From NCBI GenBank assembly GCA_903813345.2, contig CAIIXF020000007.1:29747564-29811563 (forward strand): a stretch of DNA of 64,000 nucleotides, written 5' to 3'. Every line of letters starts with the position of its first letter. Position 1 is the stretch's first letter. The notes under the pieces are model-generated. The model was not told the DNA's origin, did not search any database, and saw only the letters and a program-made list of their open reading frames with translations. This DNA is from Owenia fusiformis (Eukaryota; Annelida; Polychaeta; Sabellida; Oweniidae). Made by a program: the position numbers and the translations under genes. Shown in pieces: positions 24,189 to 36,465 of this stretch.

Positions 24189-24748
24189 GTAAGTTTTGTA
24201 AACTTTTCATTAATATTTTGAAATATTCTGATACAGTTTTGCTCTGTTTTATCTGTGTAAGAATGTGTCATTAAATAATATGGCATGGCATGCCCACATT
24301 GGCCTTATTAGCGTCAGTATATAGTCTAGGAGATCCTCGAAAGGAGTTTTTCGCATGTAAAGTTCGCCTTGACTCTTACCTTTAAGTACCCAAATCTCGT
24401 CTAATTAACTTAAATCATAACTTAGTGAAAACCGGAGCGACCCTTACCTTTTACCATTAATAGGATGACTAACGGCAGAATTGGAGATATGGTGATGGCC
24501 GGGAGTGATAGCAAAATGCTGCGAGCAATATGTACAGTTGACTGATGCATTTCTTTTACCGTCTCATATTCTATCTTATGGCGAAGTTATCTAAGTAAAA
24601 ATTCTCCATAATAATAATAGATATTATGGATATTCACTTTTATAGGAAATAAACCACATCATAAATCTAAAAACGTTTTTGAATTCTGAATGAGAGTACT
24701 CCCTGTGAACTATCGGGGATTTTTGGAAAATAGACGTGAATATAGGTA

Positions 24749-25741
24749 CAGGGTGACCGGAAAAAAAGGAGACCATTGAAATAGGCAATATCTCCTAAAA
24801 TAGACTAGTGACATCAATGAAATTTTGCATACATCAGGACAGTTCTATGGAAATTTGTTCCTGAAAGTGTCAATACAAGCAGTCAACTGGTTCAGGAGCT
24901 ATGATCATTTACATAACATGCTCCAAATAGGCGCAATTGAGACCAACGCAGAGCTGGATACATTTGGCAAATACCCTTACATATTCCGACCTTGTTATGG
25001 CATTACATTTAGCATTTATTGCCACCTTTAGGTCAGCAATTGTCTCAGGATTGTTTTGGTACACATTGTCTTTCAAATTGCCCCACAAAAAGAAATCAGG
25101 TGGATTCAAATTTGAGGTGTATGGAGACGAAGCTTATCTGACCTATGGCTTCTGACTCAGTGGTCCCACTCAGTTACAGTATCATCCTAAGGAGGTTTTG
25201 GGCAGCCCTTGGTTTCCATATGGGATTTAATTGTGCCATATAGGGGTTTTAGTAACATGGCACTATGCCCAATACCTAAAGTGACTCTTAAGATTTGGTA
25301 AATCAGCACTTTGGCAACAGGATGATGAACCACATGTCAGATAACCCTTCATTGCCATTACAGCCTAGACTTGAATCCTGCTGATTTCTTTTTGTATGGA
25401 TATTTGAAAGACAATCTATACCAAAACAATCCTCAGACTATTGTTGACCTAAAGAAGGCAATCACTGCTATATGTAATGCCATAATAATGCCATAGAGGG
25501 CAGAACATGTAAGGGTAGTTTGCCATATGAATCCAACTCTGCGTTGGTCTCAATTGTGCCTATTTGGAGCATGTTATGTAAATGATCATAGCTCCTGAAC
25601 CAGTTGAATGCTTGTATTGAAACCTTCAGTAACAAATTTCCATATAACTGTTCCAGTGTATGCAAAATTTCATTGATGGCACTTGTCTAGTTTAGGAGAA
25701 ATTGATTACTTCAATGGTCTCCTTTTTTTCCGGTCACCCTG
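24749..25741. mobile_element. Palindromic Tc1/mariner-type relic (two 3' halves head to head)
   Basis: Ends CAGGGTGACCGGAAAAAAAG and its reverse complement are flanked by TA duplications (24747-24748, 25742-25743). Arms match for over 300 bp. Both encode the same transposase C-terminus on opposite strands: minus strand near 25100-24990 reads PPDFFLWGNLKDNVYQNNP, plus strand near 25380-25440 reads PADFFLYGYLKDNLYQNNP. No catalytic core remains; non-autonomous. In the first intron of the EXD1-like gene. Confidence 0.88.
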
Positions 25742-26050
25742 TATTTTATGAATTGACACCATTTTTGGAACGGTTACTCGCTAGATCTGATGCTACATTT
25801 GAAATGAACCATTTTTTGTTAATACCAACTGCGTATGAGGTGAAAGTCAATATATTTCAAGTCAAGGTTTAGTAGGGTAAGGTACGATCGAGTAGGCTGA
25901 ATCCCGGGGAACTGAATATGCAATGGTAATAGAAGGAAGGAACGATCGATGTGATCATGATTTGGATACAACATTCTTACAATGTACATGTTTTATATTT
26001 ACAGAGCTTTGCTAGTCATAATAACGTTTTGGAACCCTAATCAGCCTGCA

Positions 26051-26056
26051 ATGTAA
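26051..26056 (+). promoter_or_regulatory. Minimal start-stop upstream ORF (ATG TAA)
   Basis: An ATG followed at once by TAA lies only six bases before the main ATG of the EXD1-like gene at 26063. Start-stop elements are known to stall ribosomes and lower downstream translation. Here it sits in the presumed 5' leader exon 26005-26183. Confidence 0.45.
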
Positions 26057-26062
26057 GCCACA

Positions 26063-29000
26063 ATGGTACGAATCAAGCTAGTAAGGGGCAATGAACAAGC
26101 ACAGAAGATTGTCCATGCCATCCTACTGAAAGATCCTCCTTTTATAGCAGTAGCATGCAAGAGAGCAGGGGCAGATAAGAAAGGTAAGAACTGGACTTGA
26201 TCAATAGACATGGTCTTGAACTATTGTCTAATTACTTATTACTTAGTCTTACTAGAGATCACCGATCACTTTGAACTGCATGATTTTAATTAATTATTTA
26301 CCAAGTATTACTATACAGTGAATTTGATTAGTATTACAAGAACTACTGTTCACCACTACTAAGTTGCAACCTATATCGGGTATGAAATGAAGTGACATAC
26401 CCTCGAACCAAGGATGCTACTGATGGTTAAACTACTATTTCACACTCCTTTAAAATCCATGGTTTTGGTTTACTACAAATCAGTTAATGAAATTGTATTT
26501 AGTTTTCATGTCCTGTGTGTTCGTGTGCAATTGTTGGTGCCCATTGCGCATTATGTTATTTTATACATATTTTCTTTTCAAGGTGAAATCCTATTGCTGA
26601 CCATCTCTACATGGCAACAACAGGTGTACGTATTTGACATCAAGCATAACCCAGGTTTCATTGTTGATGGCGGACTTTGGAGACTTCTAGAGTCAAACGT
26701 TCTTACGAAGGTTTGGCATGACTGCCTCAATGATGCTGTAGGACTGAAGAAATATCACAAAGTCACCCCAAGAAAGGTGTATGATACACAGGTGAGTATT
26801 TACAATAGCAATACGTAGATATTACGTACAGACTATTGCAATATTCATTGTACTAATGCAATCTTCATTTTCATGACATTTTGATCATAATTTGTTCGAC
26901 GCTACCAATTAACATGGACCTCTGTAGGATAGAGGTCCATGTAATTAATAATGTGACGATTCCTACTAAGGAACTCAACTTAAGGAACACAAACAACAAG
27001 CCACTCTATCTGCATTGGCAGCATTATGTTTGAACCCAGAGTGATTTTTGTACAGTGTAATTGTTGATTGTGAACGCGAATTTCACATAGAGACAAATAG
27101 GATGAAATTGTATGTAGGTGTTCACAAAAATGAATGTCACGTTCTTCTTATAGCGATGACGTTATTGTTGCAGAGAATACCTTGTGTTATATGATATATA
27201 AATGATTGTGTATCTTCCTTCAGATTGCGTATGCTGTTCTTATGGAACAAGAGGGCCTTCCATCCAGACTTATTGATCTCATAGACATTTGTGACAAATA
27301 TGGTAGAAAGGATCACTTTGCCAAACTATCAGTAAGTGCTTTCGACATTACTCGTGAAAACTCGGAATGAAATACTAGTAAGAGTTGATGTAGAAATTCA
27401 CTTCATCACAGAGAGTAAACGGTACACAGCATGGGTTTTGTTTTTCTGTTATTAGGAGGCCCTCCTGAAAGGGCCTCCTATAGCTTTTGTAGCTTTTCTT
27501 TATTCTTCTTCTTATTCTATCAAAGCATTTTTCTCCTACTTCCAACTAGCTTTCAACTACTTACTATATGCTCCTACTAGGAACCTCAGCTGAAATTGGG
27601 GGGAAAGAATTTTTTAACTAGGTCAAGGTCAAAGGTCAAAATCTAGGTCAAATCTAAGTTTTTTTCAAGTTTCTCAAATCCTGACACTACACTTCATTAT
27701 TTTTGGCTGAATTTTTGCATACAGATAGATATTAGTATTTTATTAGTCTTAGCCTTTTGCCGTCTAGAGAAATTTTGCCTAGATTTTGAGATATTGAAGG
27801 TCAAAAAAGGTCAAAAAAGGTCTTTTTTCAACTTGCTTCAAATTGACCAATTTTTTTTTTAAAACTCATCTACAAATTCTCAGGATTCCAAATCTGACCT
27901 TACATTTGACCTCTGACCTTTGGTTGACCTTCAGTGACCTCCAAAAGGTCAAAAAAGTTGATTTTTCAAATCGATTTTCTGGATTCAAATTTCGGTATAT
28001 TCATTCACAAAAGACCTTCTGAGGCCTAAAAAAGTAAAATTTGCAAGGTCAAAGGTCAAGGTCATCAAACTAAATCACAAACTGTGTTTTCTAAGTTTCT
28101 CAAAATTGGAGACTACAAATCTATTTTTTTTACTGAAGGTCAGAATATATATTCCTCTAAAGGTTCTACACATATTAGCATTTGACTATTTATTAAAATT
28201 TTGCTCCAGTTTTGAGATATTAGAACTCAAAAACTGAAAAAAGGTCAAATTTCGAAATTTTTTAAGGTCAAATTTTAGTTTTCTTCAAATTCACCCAACT
28301 TTTTTTAACAATCATCTACAACTTCTCAGGAGTTCATATTTAACCTCAGATTTGACATTTGACCTTTAGTTGACCTTCAGTGACCTTCGAAAGGTTTGAT
28401 TTTTCAAATTGAGTTTTTGGATTCAAATTTAGGGTTAGCCTAATCATAAAATACCTACTGAGCTCTAAAGCAGTAAAATTTTCAAGGTCAAGGGTCAGGG
28501 TTATCAAATTAGGTCAAAGGTCAAAATCTAGGTCAAAGGTCAAAATCTAGGTCAAATCTAAATTTTTTTCAAGTTTCTCAAGTTTGTCCTTATACTTCAT
28601 TATTTCTTGCGATGAATTAAACTGAAACTACATTTTAGTATTCTCTACAAATTGTTCACAATATGTCAGCATTAAATTTTTACCATTTTTGAGATATTTT
28701 ACGTCAAAAACGGTCAAAAAAGGTCATTTTTCAACTTGCTTCAATCTGACCAATTTTTTTTTTAAAAATCATCTACAAGTTCCTAGGAGTCCAAAAAAAG
28801 TTGATTTTTCAAATTGAGTCTTTGGATTCAAATTTAGGTCAGCCTTATTACAAAAGACCTCCTGAGGTCTTAAAAAGGAAAACTTTTCAGGGTCAAAGGT
28901 CAAGATCATGGAATTAGGTCACAAACTGTGCTATCTAAGTTTCGCAAAGTTCGAGACTACAAACCAATATTTTTAATCCGAAGTCGAAATATACACATTC

Positions 29001-29821
29001 CTCTAAGGGTTTTACACATATTAGCAATTGACTATCTAATGGAATTTTGTCCCAGTTTGAGATATAAGAGTTCAAAAGCTGAAAAAGGTCAATTTTGAAA
29101 TTTTTCAAGGTCAAATTTAAACTTGCTTCAAATTGACAAAATCTTTTTTTGAAAATCATCTACAAGTTCTCAGGAGTTCACATCTGACCTCAGATTTGAA
29201 ATTTGTCCTTTAGTTGACCTTCAAATTGTCAAAAATGCCTAAGAGGGCCTCCGTGAGATTGCTTGCAATCTTCAAAAGTCTAGTTTTTGATACTTTTATT
29301 CAAAGCATCCATTTGTTTACTTTTCAGTGTATCGCAATCAGTGACCACATGTTCTGGGGAAGACGTCCCCTAAACAAAGAGATGTTGGACATAGCATCTA
29401 TGGATGTTTTGCCACTTGTACCCATCATATATGAACAATTGAACAGGTATTTTTTTTGCACTTGTAATCTACAAAAGTTGCACCTTTATTGGCATTTAGT
29501 TTAATTTTAAGTCATTTTTGAAATACTGATTAATAATTATGTGTTACCTGTCTACAAATATATGATATACGATATATTTACTATATTTTGTATTTTCTCG
29601 TTTCCAGACAAATGAATATAGAGAACAGTATTATATTTGAGGACATATGTCAAGAAGGGATCAAGGCCAGCATACAGGGGAAACCATTCTGCTTGGGCAT
29701 CAGGCAAGTCAGCAAGATACCTATCATGAGACTGAACAGCGGCCAGGAACAGTTGTTGGACAGCACCATACCATTATCTGCAAGAGGGACAAGTCCAAGT
29801 CTATCTCCAAGGCTTACCTGA
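26063..29821 (+). CDS. EXD1-like 3'-5' exonuclease-fold protein with degenerate active site
   Basis: Exons 26063-26183, 26583-26791, 27224-27331, 29328-29446 and 29608-29821 give 256 residues with phases 1, 0, 0, 2. The order EILLLTIST, VYVFDI, HDCLND (86-91), VYDTQ (106-110), RRPL and ASMDV (169-173) matches the RNase D/DEDD fold of piRNA-biogenesis EXD1 and Egalitarian-type proteins. The first metal motif (D-x-E, just before the strand at 42-50) is replaced by Ala-Cys-Lys at 31-33, so catalysis is unlikely. EXD1 proteins are known as inactive scaffolds, so this may be ancestral. The protein is short; EXD1 relatives usually carry more at both ends. AATAAA lies at 29961. The fold assignment is firm; EXD1 over another DEDD relative is likely but unproven. 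Confidence 0.78.
26912..26942. repeat. Short perfect hairpin
   Basis: ACATGGACCTCT and AGAGGTCCATGT flank a 7-base loop, in an intron of the EXD1-like gene. Confidence 0.7.
27455..29252. mobile_element. 1.8-kb element rich in AGGTCA direct repeats, in EXD1-like intron 3
   Basis: Bounded by GGAGGCCCTC and GAGGGCCTCC, with a palindrome (AGGAGGCCCTCC, GGGCCTCCT) at the left end. The inside consists of two diverged copies of about 890 bp. It contains at least five AGGTCA-A-AGGTCA sites and many AAAAAGGTCAAAAAAGG runs. No coding frame. Related in motif style to family C. Confidence 0.72.
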
Positions 29822-30224
29822 TATAGATTGCATATCGTTTGATATCGTTGACTGGACTCATCTTGATCTACCGCTGTCGTCTAGTACTTTTTGTATTAGA
29901 TTTACTATGTGAGGAAGTAATATTATTACCAGCTTCCCGGCAATGTTTTGAATTAGATTCAATAAATGCCATGCAAATATAAAGTGACAATGTTTACGAA
30001 AAAATTGATGTATATATATATATGATATATAAACACAAAATGCAACTATACTTCACAGTATTATTTTCATTCACGTATTTTAGTTGTTATCACACAAATA
30101 ATGTAACAGTATTTCATCAGTATTATCACATACATTCATATATTTATGCTATATACTATATGTGATGTAAAGAATGTAATAAAACAATGTAATTTGTATC
30201 CATAGCTCCAAGAAGTTCTGTGTT

Positions 30225-33200
30225 TTATTTTGCATAGTCGCCTTGTCCATCTTTTATTTTTCTTACTACAATGTCCTTTAGTAGAGGTACAGCCACCTAA
30301 AAATAAATAGGTAATTTTATGTAATGGGTGTACTGGATGTATCTTTTCCGTATTTATAAGTATATCATCAATCATGTTACTCGTATCGTATTAATATGCA
30401 TCGAACGGTAATTTCCCCATATTTTGTGACTATTGTGTAACTATTCTCTTCTCTACCAAGAACTTTATTGGACACATAAGACATTATTCTTCTGTATATA
30501 TAATACCTTGAAAACATAAGGCCCATTTTTTGAGGCCCTATAACATGTTTAGGTCCAATTTTTCCCTGGCTCACAAGGGGGGGGGGGCATGCCTGGATCC
30601 TCCAGTGAAATGATAACTTACCTTTTTTCGAAGTCCAGCCTTCGGCAAAGATTCAAGAATGATGTAGTGATCTGGATGGTCTCGTGATAATAGCTGTCAA
30701 ATGTAATGATCATATGTAATTTAGATGGCATCTACCCATGATATGTGTGAATCAAATAAATTAAAAATTGAATAATAAGTTAACACACCAAGTTTTTTAG
30801 TAACTTACTTTGCTTTCACAGTGCTCCTCGAGTTGTTTGATGGTCAGCTTCGTATTCTGTTTCAAACTATAATACAAAAAAAACAATTTTCGAACACTAT
30901 TACTATGAACAGATTGCTGAGGCCTTGGACAGGACGAAGACATTCATTCACCCCCCGGATTCACCCTCAGTACGTTTGCCAGTGAATATGAAATTAAAAC
31001 ATTTACCTTACACAGACACAGATTTCATCTCCCAGGTGATCAACGACAGTTATTCCTATGACCTGTAAGACAACAATCAAAGCATAGTTTAATGTGGATG
31101 ATTGAAGACGAAGTTGAAACGTGTCCATTGAGAATACCAAGTGAACAGCCTTTATAATACTATTAGTATAAGTTTTTGAAAAAAATTGTAAGCTTACGGT
31201 GTGCTGCGAAATATATCATATTACATCAGTCTCATTCAAATCTTAATGGACTTTGTAGGGTTGGTCATTATTTGTTCCCAGTAACAATTATCATTTGATA
31301 CACATTTACCTTCACTTCATTGACTGCATCTAGTTGAAGGACAACAGTCTCTATTGGTTTTGGATATATCACCTCTCCCAATCGTTTGTACCTTATACTC
31401 TCAGACTTCCGTCCTTTGAAATGCAGTTTGCCATTTCCGTCCAACTCACCCATGTCACTAAAAAATGAGTTCTTCTTTAAGTGGCGTAAGTCATAATATC
31501 AAACTTCTTCAGATTTTAGAAAGACTTAAATTCAGCCTATTCCGTTCTAAATATCCGTTTATGATTTTATTTATTCCTGTGACAAGAAACAAAGCTACAA
31601 ACCCAGTGTGAAAGAAGCCATCTGCATCAATTGTTTCATCTGTTAGTGAAATGTTTCCCCAATAAAGGGTTTTGAATTTCCTTTTGACACATATTTCACC
31701 AACTTCACCAACTTGTATTATATTATTTCTCTCGTCTACGAGTTTTATCTGGAGTAAGAAATAAGAAGTTATATCGTTTTTGCCATTTGTTATCTGTAAT
31801 CACAGTGTTTAGTCATTGTAATTTTGATAGTATTTCGTGTGACATTTGACGTATTGTTGTGAAGAAAGGAAAACTTACTCATATTTTATACACTATTAGG
31901 TATATATTTGATGGAAAACATCAAACTGCAAATTGGTATTAGTGGATTTGAACTACTTGTAAGTTTCCATTTTTAATTTATGTTCGCAGGGTGGTCAAAA
32001 AATGGAAACCCTGCATTTTCCTTATATCTTTGTCACTTTTAAAAGATATGAGGAAATGGTATTAGGGTTTCCATTTTTTGACCACCCTGTATTTAGTCCA
32101 TTTTGATTTGGTAGCCTAGTACATATATATATTGTAGCCTAGGTAGTACATATATTTTCTAATGTGTTCTTGTGATTGTCATTATAATGTAAACAAAATG
32201 GACATAGCAATTCACAAATATATAATTGTTGTCTTACTGTGGTATGAGGTAGAGGCGAGCCAACACTCGTCAGGTCTTCACTTGGCAATGCTGGATCAGT
32301 GTATGTGATGCCTACGTACTCACAACAGCCATACGTGTGCTAAATTTTGTACAAATTATTTTCTAATATTTTGTTTATCATTCAATTTCCTGGTGTAGGA
32401 AGAGAATACGTATCTGTCACCTTTTTATGTGCCAAGCGGCATTTATTGACTATGAATAGGTCATTGTATATAGAGTGAAGGGCATCATGGAAGACACCAG
32501 AATTCTATTAAAGACTGTACTAACCGTAAGCTTGGGCATGACTGTCTTCAGTTTTTCAATTGTCTCTTTCTCCAGACCCAGAGATCCAACATACCCTGTA
32601 AACAATGGATGAATGATGGTTTTATCATACAAAAGACTGTCACCATATTGTTCGGAAATGAAAAACGTGGACAAATCTTTCAAAATTCAAACGTATAACT
32701 AGGAATAACTCGTACCTCCAACCAATGCAGAAGTATTGTAGTCTTTGAGGAGATCGTCTTCCCAAATTCCCAGCCATATAAATGGGTAAAGATCGGCAAA
32801 GGTACATCTGCAGAAATAAATTAGATAAGTATTCGTGTTGTTCCACAAACTGGGAAATGCTTGGTTGAAATTGACATCGATAATACCTTGTGAACTACAA
32901 TGAGTTGGTTGTTCTGAAGATATATGTATAACTGTCTTTGTATGGGGAGTGGATACCGTTGTAAGTATTTCCTTATGATAATCAGGCCCGTAGCGAACCC
33001 CCCCCCCCCCTGGCCAAAAATTCTTTCCAAATCATGCAGTTTTTCACCATTTTGAGCACTTTTCAAGTGATTTTGACCATATTTGGGCCTAAATTGTCAA
33101 ATGTGAACCCCCCTGTAAATTTTTGAAAACTGAACCCCCCTTGGCAAATCCTGGCTACGGGCCTGATAATATTTATTCATACTTGTATTGCTGTATAACT

Positions 33201-35576
33201 TCCAGATACATTCCGCCAGTGTGTTCCTTGTTGGCTTCAGAAGACGCAAAGACACACGTGTATTCAACATGGTGGTTCACAACAGCGGACACGGAATTGT
33301 ACAAAGAACAAATGTCCTCCAAGCAAGGGTTCTGTTGGGCTACTATAAAAGGCTAATATTACTGAAGGATAAGATTTTGAAGTCAATCAAAGTACAAACT
33401 GTTCGTTCGTTCTTCCTATGTATTCTATGTAAGTAATATAAGTTAGGTGTGTCATAAAGGGTCAGATAGGAAATTAGCATAAAGACAGCCACTAGCACCA
33501 AATATTGCTCTGTTCAAGGAGATTCTCAGAATATTGTAGATTGCAAATATTTCGCTTCTATCGACTTACCATGTTGTTGGGGTTTCTTCTCTGTAGTTCA
33601 AAGTGTCCCTGATTGACCAAGCTGAAGTGGCTGACACATACCGCCTTGGGTGACCCAGTAGTGCCCTAAGATGTGCAAACATTTATAATGTGCGTTTTAC
33701 ATGGTGAATATGTCCTGATGTTGACCAACCAGTTGCATTGCCCATGGTATTGCCTCTAGTATCTATTGCAATGGGTGGATACAAGTTCAAAGTCTTGATA
33801 TAATACAATTGTTTTCTCTGAAGAAATGAATAAAGTTGTTTAAAGCTATATAACCCAGATAGATGAACTTACATAGAAACACTATGGGTGATTTATTATA
33901 ATGGTGGTTTACATGTAATTTAAGTGACTGACTGTTGAGAAAACTATGTAGGCCGGATCATCACATTTAACTGCATTTTGAGCAGTTTTTAATTCAGCAT
34001 CAGATATTGCGTGTCCCATTTTGACCAAATCTTCTAAGGACCTGAGGTTTGTGTTGCTACTCTGAGTGCATCTAAATACATGCTGAAGGCTGGGGATCCT
34101 AAAGGCAAATGTTTGCATGTTAGGTACACTTAGACAATTGATTATATCAAAAATTAAATGTAAGTTCGGTGTTCGCCCTTTTTCCACCTTTGGGGAGACA
34201 TCTAAAATCGTGACCTTATAAATGTGATGTACATATTTTGGGCAGTCATTGTTTAAATACAGAGTAGTTCTATCATATCTTGTACCGAACCTTTATATTT
34301 AGCCCATGTACATACCCAAGAGAATTTGCTGATGAAAAATGTTGGAGAACAGCCTCTGAAGAGACCCCCTGCTCACCAACATGGTACCAAGACGATACGA
34401 TTGCGACACTGCATTCGATCTAAAACCATTTGAATTTCATATGGTAATGAAGGTCTTGATCTTGTTCTTGATTATGGTAGTTTTGTGATTTGTATATTTC
34501 TTTACCCTTTGTTATACATTCATCAACGGGAAAACACGAAAGGAAATGGTGCTATTCATTTTGCATTCTATTAAGTAAGTTTTTCATTACATACCTTATT
34601 AAGGATGTCAAATATATATTCCTCGACTGGTTCATATGCATATGGCTGAAAGCAAATTATACATGTATAGAACAGGATAAACCGAATAACATTCATTTTC
34701 TTGTAATTTGGATCAAATCCTTTTTGCTTTTCTTTTTAATCTTTATTGTTATAACTACATCATGTGTAAAATAGCTAAAATGTCGCTTGGTTTTATGACT
34801 GTGACAATATGGTTCTTTAAAAGTTGTGAAGTGTTTTGGCGTTTCAAAAATGGCAAGTGTTTACTAAAATTTACAAATCCTTAAACTGAGTTAGGGCTAG
34901 GACCATCCTAGGTTAGGGATTGCTTTTCGGTGACCAATTTACACGCGAATCCTACCGTGTTAAATATTAGTCCCACACTCGTAGTTGCAAACAACAACGT
35001 GAGCCAGTCACTGTCAGTGAGCCCCATAACACACACCCTAGAGCCTTTCTTAACACCCAGGGCAAGAAATCCTTTCGCAAGAGCATTTGCCTACAATATA
35101 ATGCCGGTAATCATTTTGATTTGTTGTTTTGAAATTGACTATGGAAAACGAATTGTTAGAAGTAGTTATTTAAGCTTTTTGTGTGTCATTCAACTATTTT
35201 GCAGTTAACATATGGTTAGGATCTTTCAAGTAAGTACCTGAAAGTACGGAGAATGATAAACGTAGATATGTTGACCCTACCTTGTCCAGAAGTTGTCTGT
35301 ACGTGACATGGTCTTGGTATTGATGGAAAATGAAGGCAACATGGTTTGGTTTTGCATTCGCGGCATCTTGAAGAGCTTTGTATATGGTCAGATCCTGAAT
35401 AAAACAAAAATTAAATAATCGATCTTCAGGAAAATGATAAAGCGTTATCCAAATTGTACACGTATGGTATAATAAATATTTACCTGTAGATCAGTATCAT
35501 CGGCTGTTTCTGGAAGGAAACTAATGTTACTTCCAAGCACACGCTCATCGTTCTGTACGATTTCTGCCCGACTCAT
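30225..35576 (-). CDS. Acyl-CoA ligase (AMP-binding superfamily, ACSF2-like), 16 exons
   Basis: Exons in transcript order: 35576-35484, 35394-35281, 35090-34956, 34419-34316, 34098-33933, 33665-33570, 33352-33183, 32807-32716, 32595-32525, 32339-32238, 31748-31603, 31457-31310, 31062-31007, 30866-30809, 30693-30622, 30296-30225. They sum to 1695 nt (564 residues), a normal length for the family. Motifs: P-loop STGTTGSPK (about 203-211), YGCCE (350-354), HTGD before the hinge, GRKSESI, GEVIYP, and a C-terminal Lys in the LPKAGLRKK segment. The reaction is ATP-dependent activation of a carboxylic acid to its CoA thioester. ACSF2 relatives use medium-chain fatty acids. I see no clear mitochondrial presequence. 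The motif after GRK is unusual (RYKRL where most have RGGEN), so substrate is uncertain. It converges on the EXD1-like gene and diverges from HGSNAT. Confidence 0.9.
31987..32089. mobile_element. 103-bp foldback MITE in acyl-CoA ligase intron
   Basis: CAGGGTGGTCAAAAAATGGA and its reverse complement form the ends; the inside is also partly self-complementary (ATATCTTTGTCA / AAAAGATATGAGG). Terminal CAGGGTG resembles the mariner-type elements at 24749 and 62132. The right flank is TA; the left flank is not. Confidence 0.8.
32983..33165. mobile_element. MITE family A, copy 3, in an acyl-CoA ligase intron
   Basis: CAGGCCCGTAGC at the left (the rest of the left end lost into a C run) and CCTGGCTACGGGCCTG at the right, with perfect ATAAT duplications (32978-32982 and 33166-33170). 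It sits just inside the intron donor side of exon 33352-33183. Confidence 0.9.
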
Positions 35577-36465
35577 CGTCTCCGGATCTCACGCAATTAA
35601 TCTTTGAATACAGCTCACTCATTCATTCTGATAAATAACAATGCGTTAATTATAATCATGGGATATACCACGAGACAACTAAAAGATAAGTGGGAACTGT
35701 ATAGTCCTTTGTTTACTCGATAGGTCATCCTTCAAGATCGGTCCTTCACTGCTTTCATAGCAGATCATGTAATACAATGCATTACTCTTGGGCTTTTTTA
35801 CTTTTTTTTACTAGGGACGTTTTAACAACTAGTTGAACTATCTGAGGACGTTTTGAGAACGAGTTAGAACATGTAGAACTATGGGTATACATATGAAACA
35901 ATAGGTGATATATGATCTAATATAAACAATTTACTTGTACATGTATATATAGCAGTGCAACTCCCTCAATGTCGTTTAAATTGATCAATGATTAACATGT
36001 TAGTGTCATGATTGTTGACGTTTGTATAAACTACTTACGTTTATGACTATTGAGTTACTTTTCACATGCTCTATTCGACCTGTAGAAACGGATTTGAATA
36101 ATCATGAGCTATACCTTCCTTTGACTCAAATAAATTAGTGGTATGCAGATTAAGTGGGAGCAATCAAAGAGAATATGATAATTATATGTATTAATACACT
36201 TTGAGCATGTTAATGCATCCATAAGATACTTGCCTCGATCGGAGTCCAGACAGTTTCAACCACCTGTCAAACAACAAGTTAAGTATCTTGTTTAGTGTAT
36301 GTTTTATATGTTTTAAAGTTATACACAGGTATTTGGAGTAGCTAGTATCTACATTTCAGAGGTGTTCTCAGAGTATTTGTACAATTTAACAAAAGGATCG
36401 GAGTTTGTAGTATTTGTGAGTTAATGTGTTATGTTACTTATACAGGAGCTATCAATGTTATCACA
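35577..36465. promoter_or_regulatory. Shared divergent promoter region of acyl-CoA ligase and HGSNAT
   Basis: The two start codons face away from each other, 889 bp apart, with no other gene between. A possible non-coding first exon of the ligase lies near 36235-36270 on the minus strand, followed by GCAAGT, which would be a GC donor; this is weak. I see no convincing TATA box. Confidence 0.4.

Noticed and set aside
33123-33436. Plus-strand frames over 33123-33436
   Set aside because: They are shadows of exon 33352-33183 of the minus-strand acyl-CoA ligase, whose phase and motifs are clear.
34490-34774. Hydrophobic plus-strand frame of 94 codons
   Set aside because: Lies in an intron of the minus-strand ligase, is AT-driven, and has no splice or homology support.
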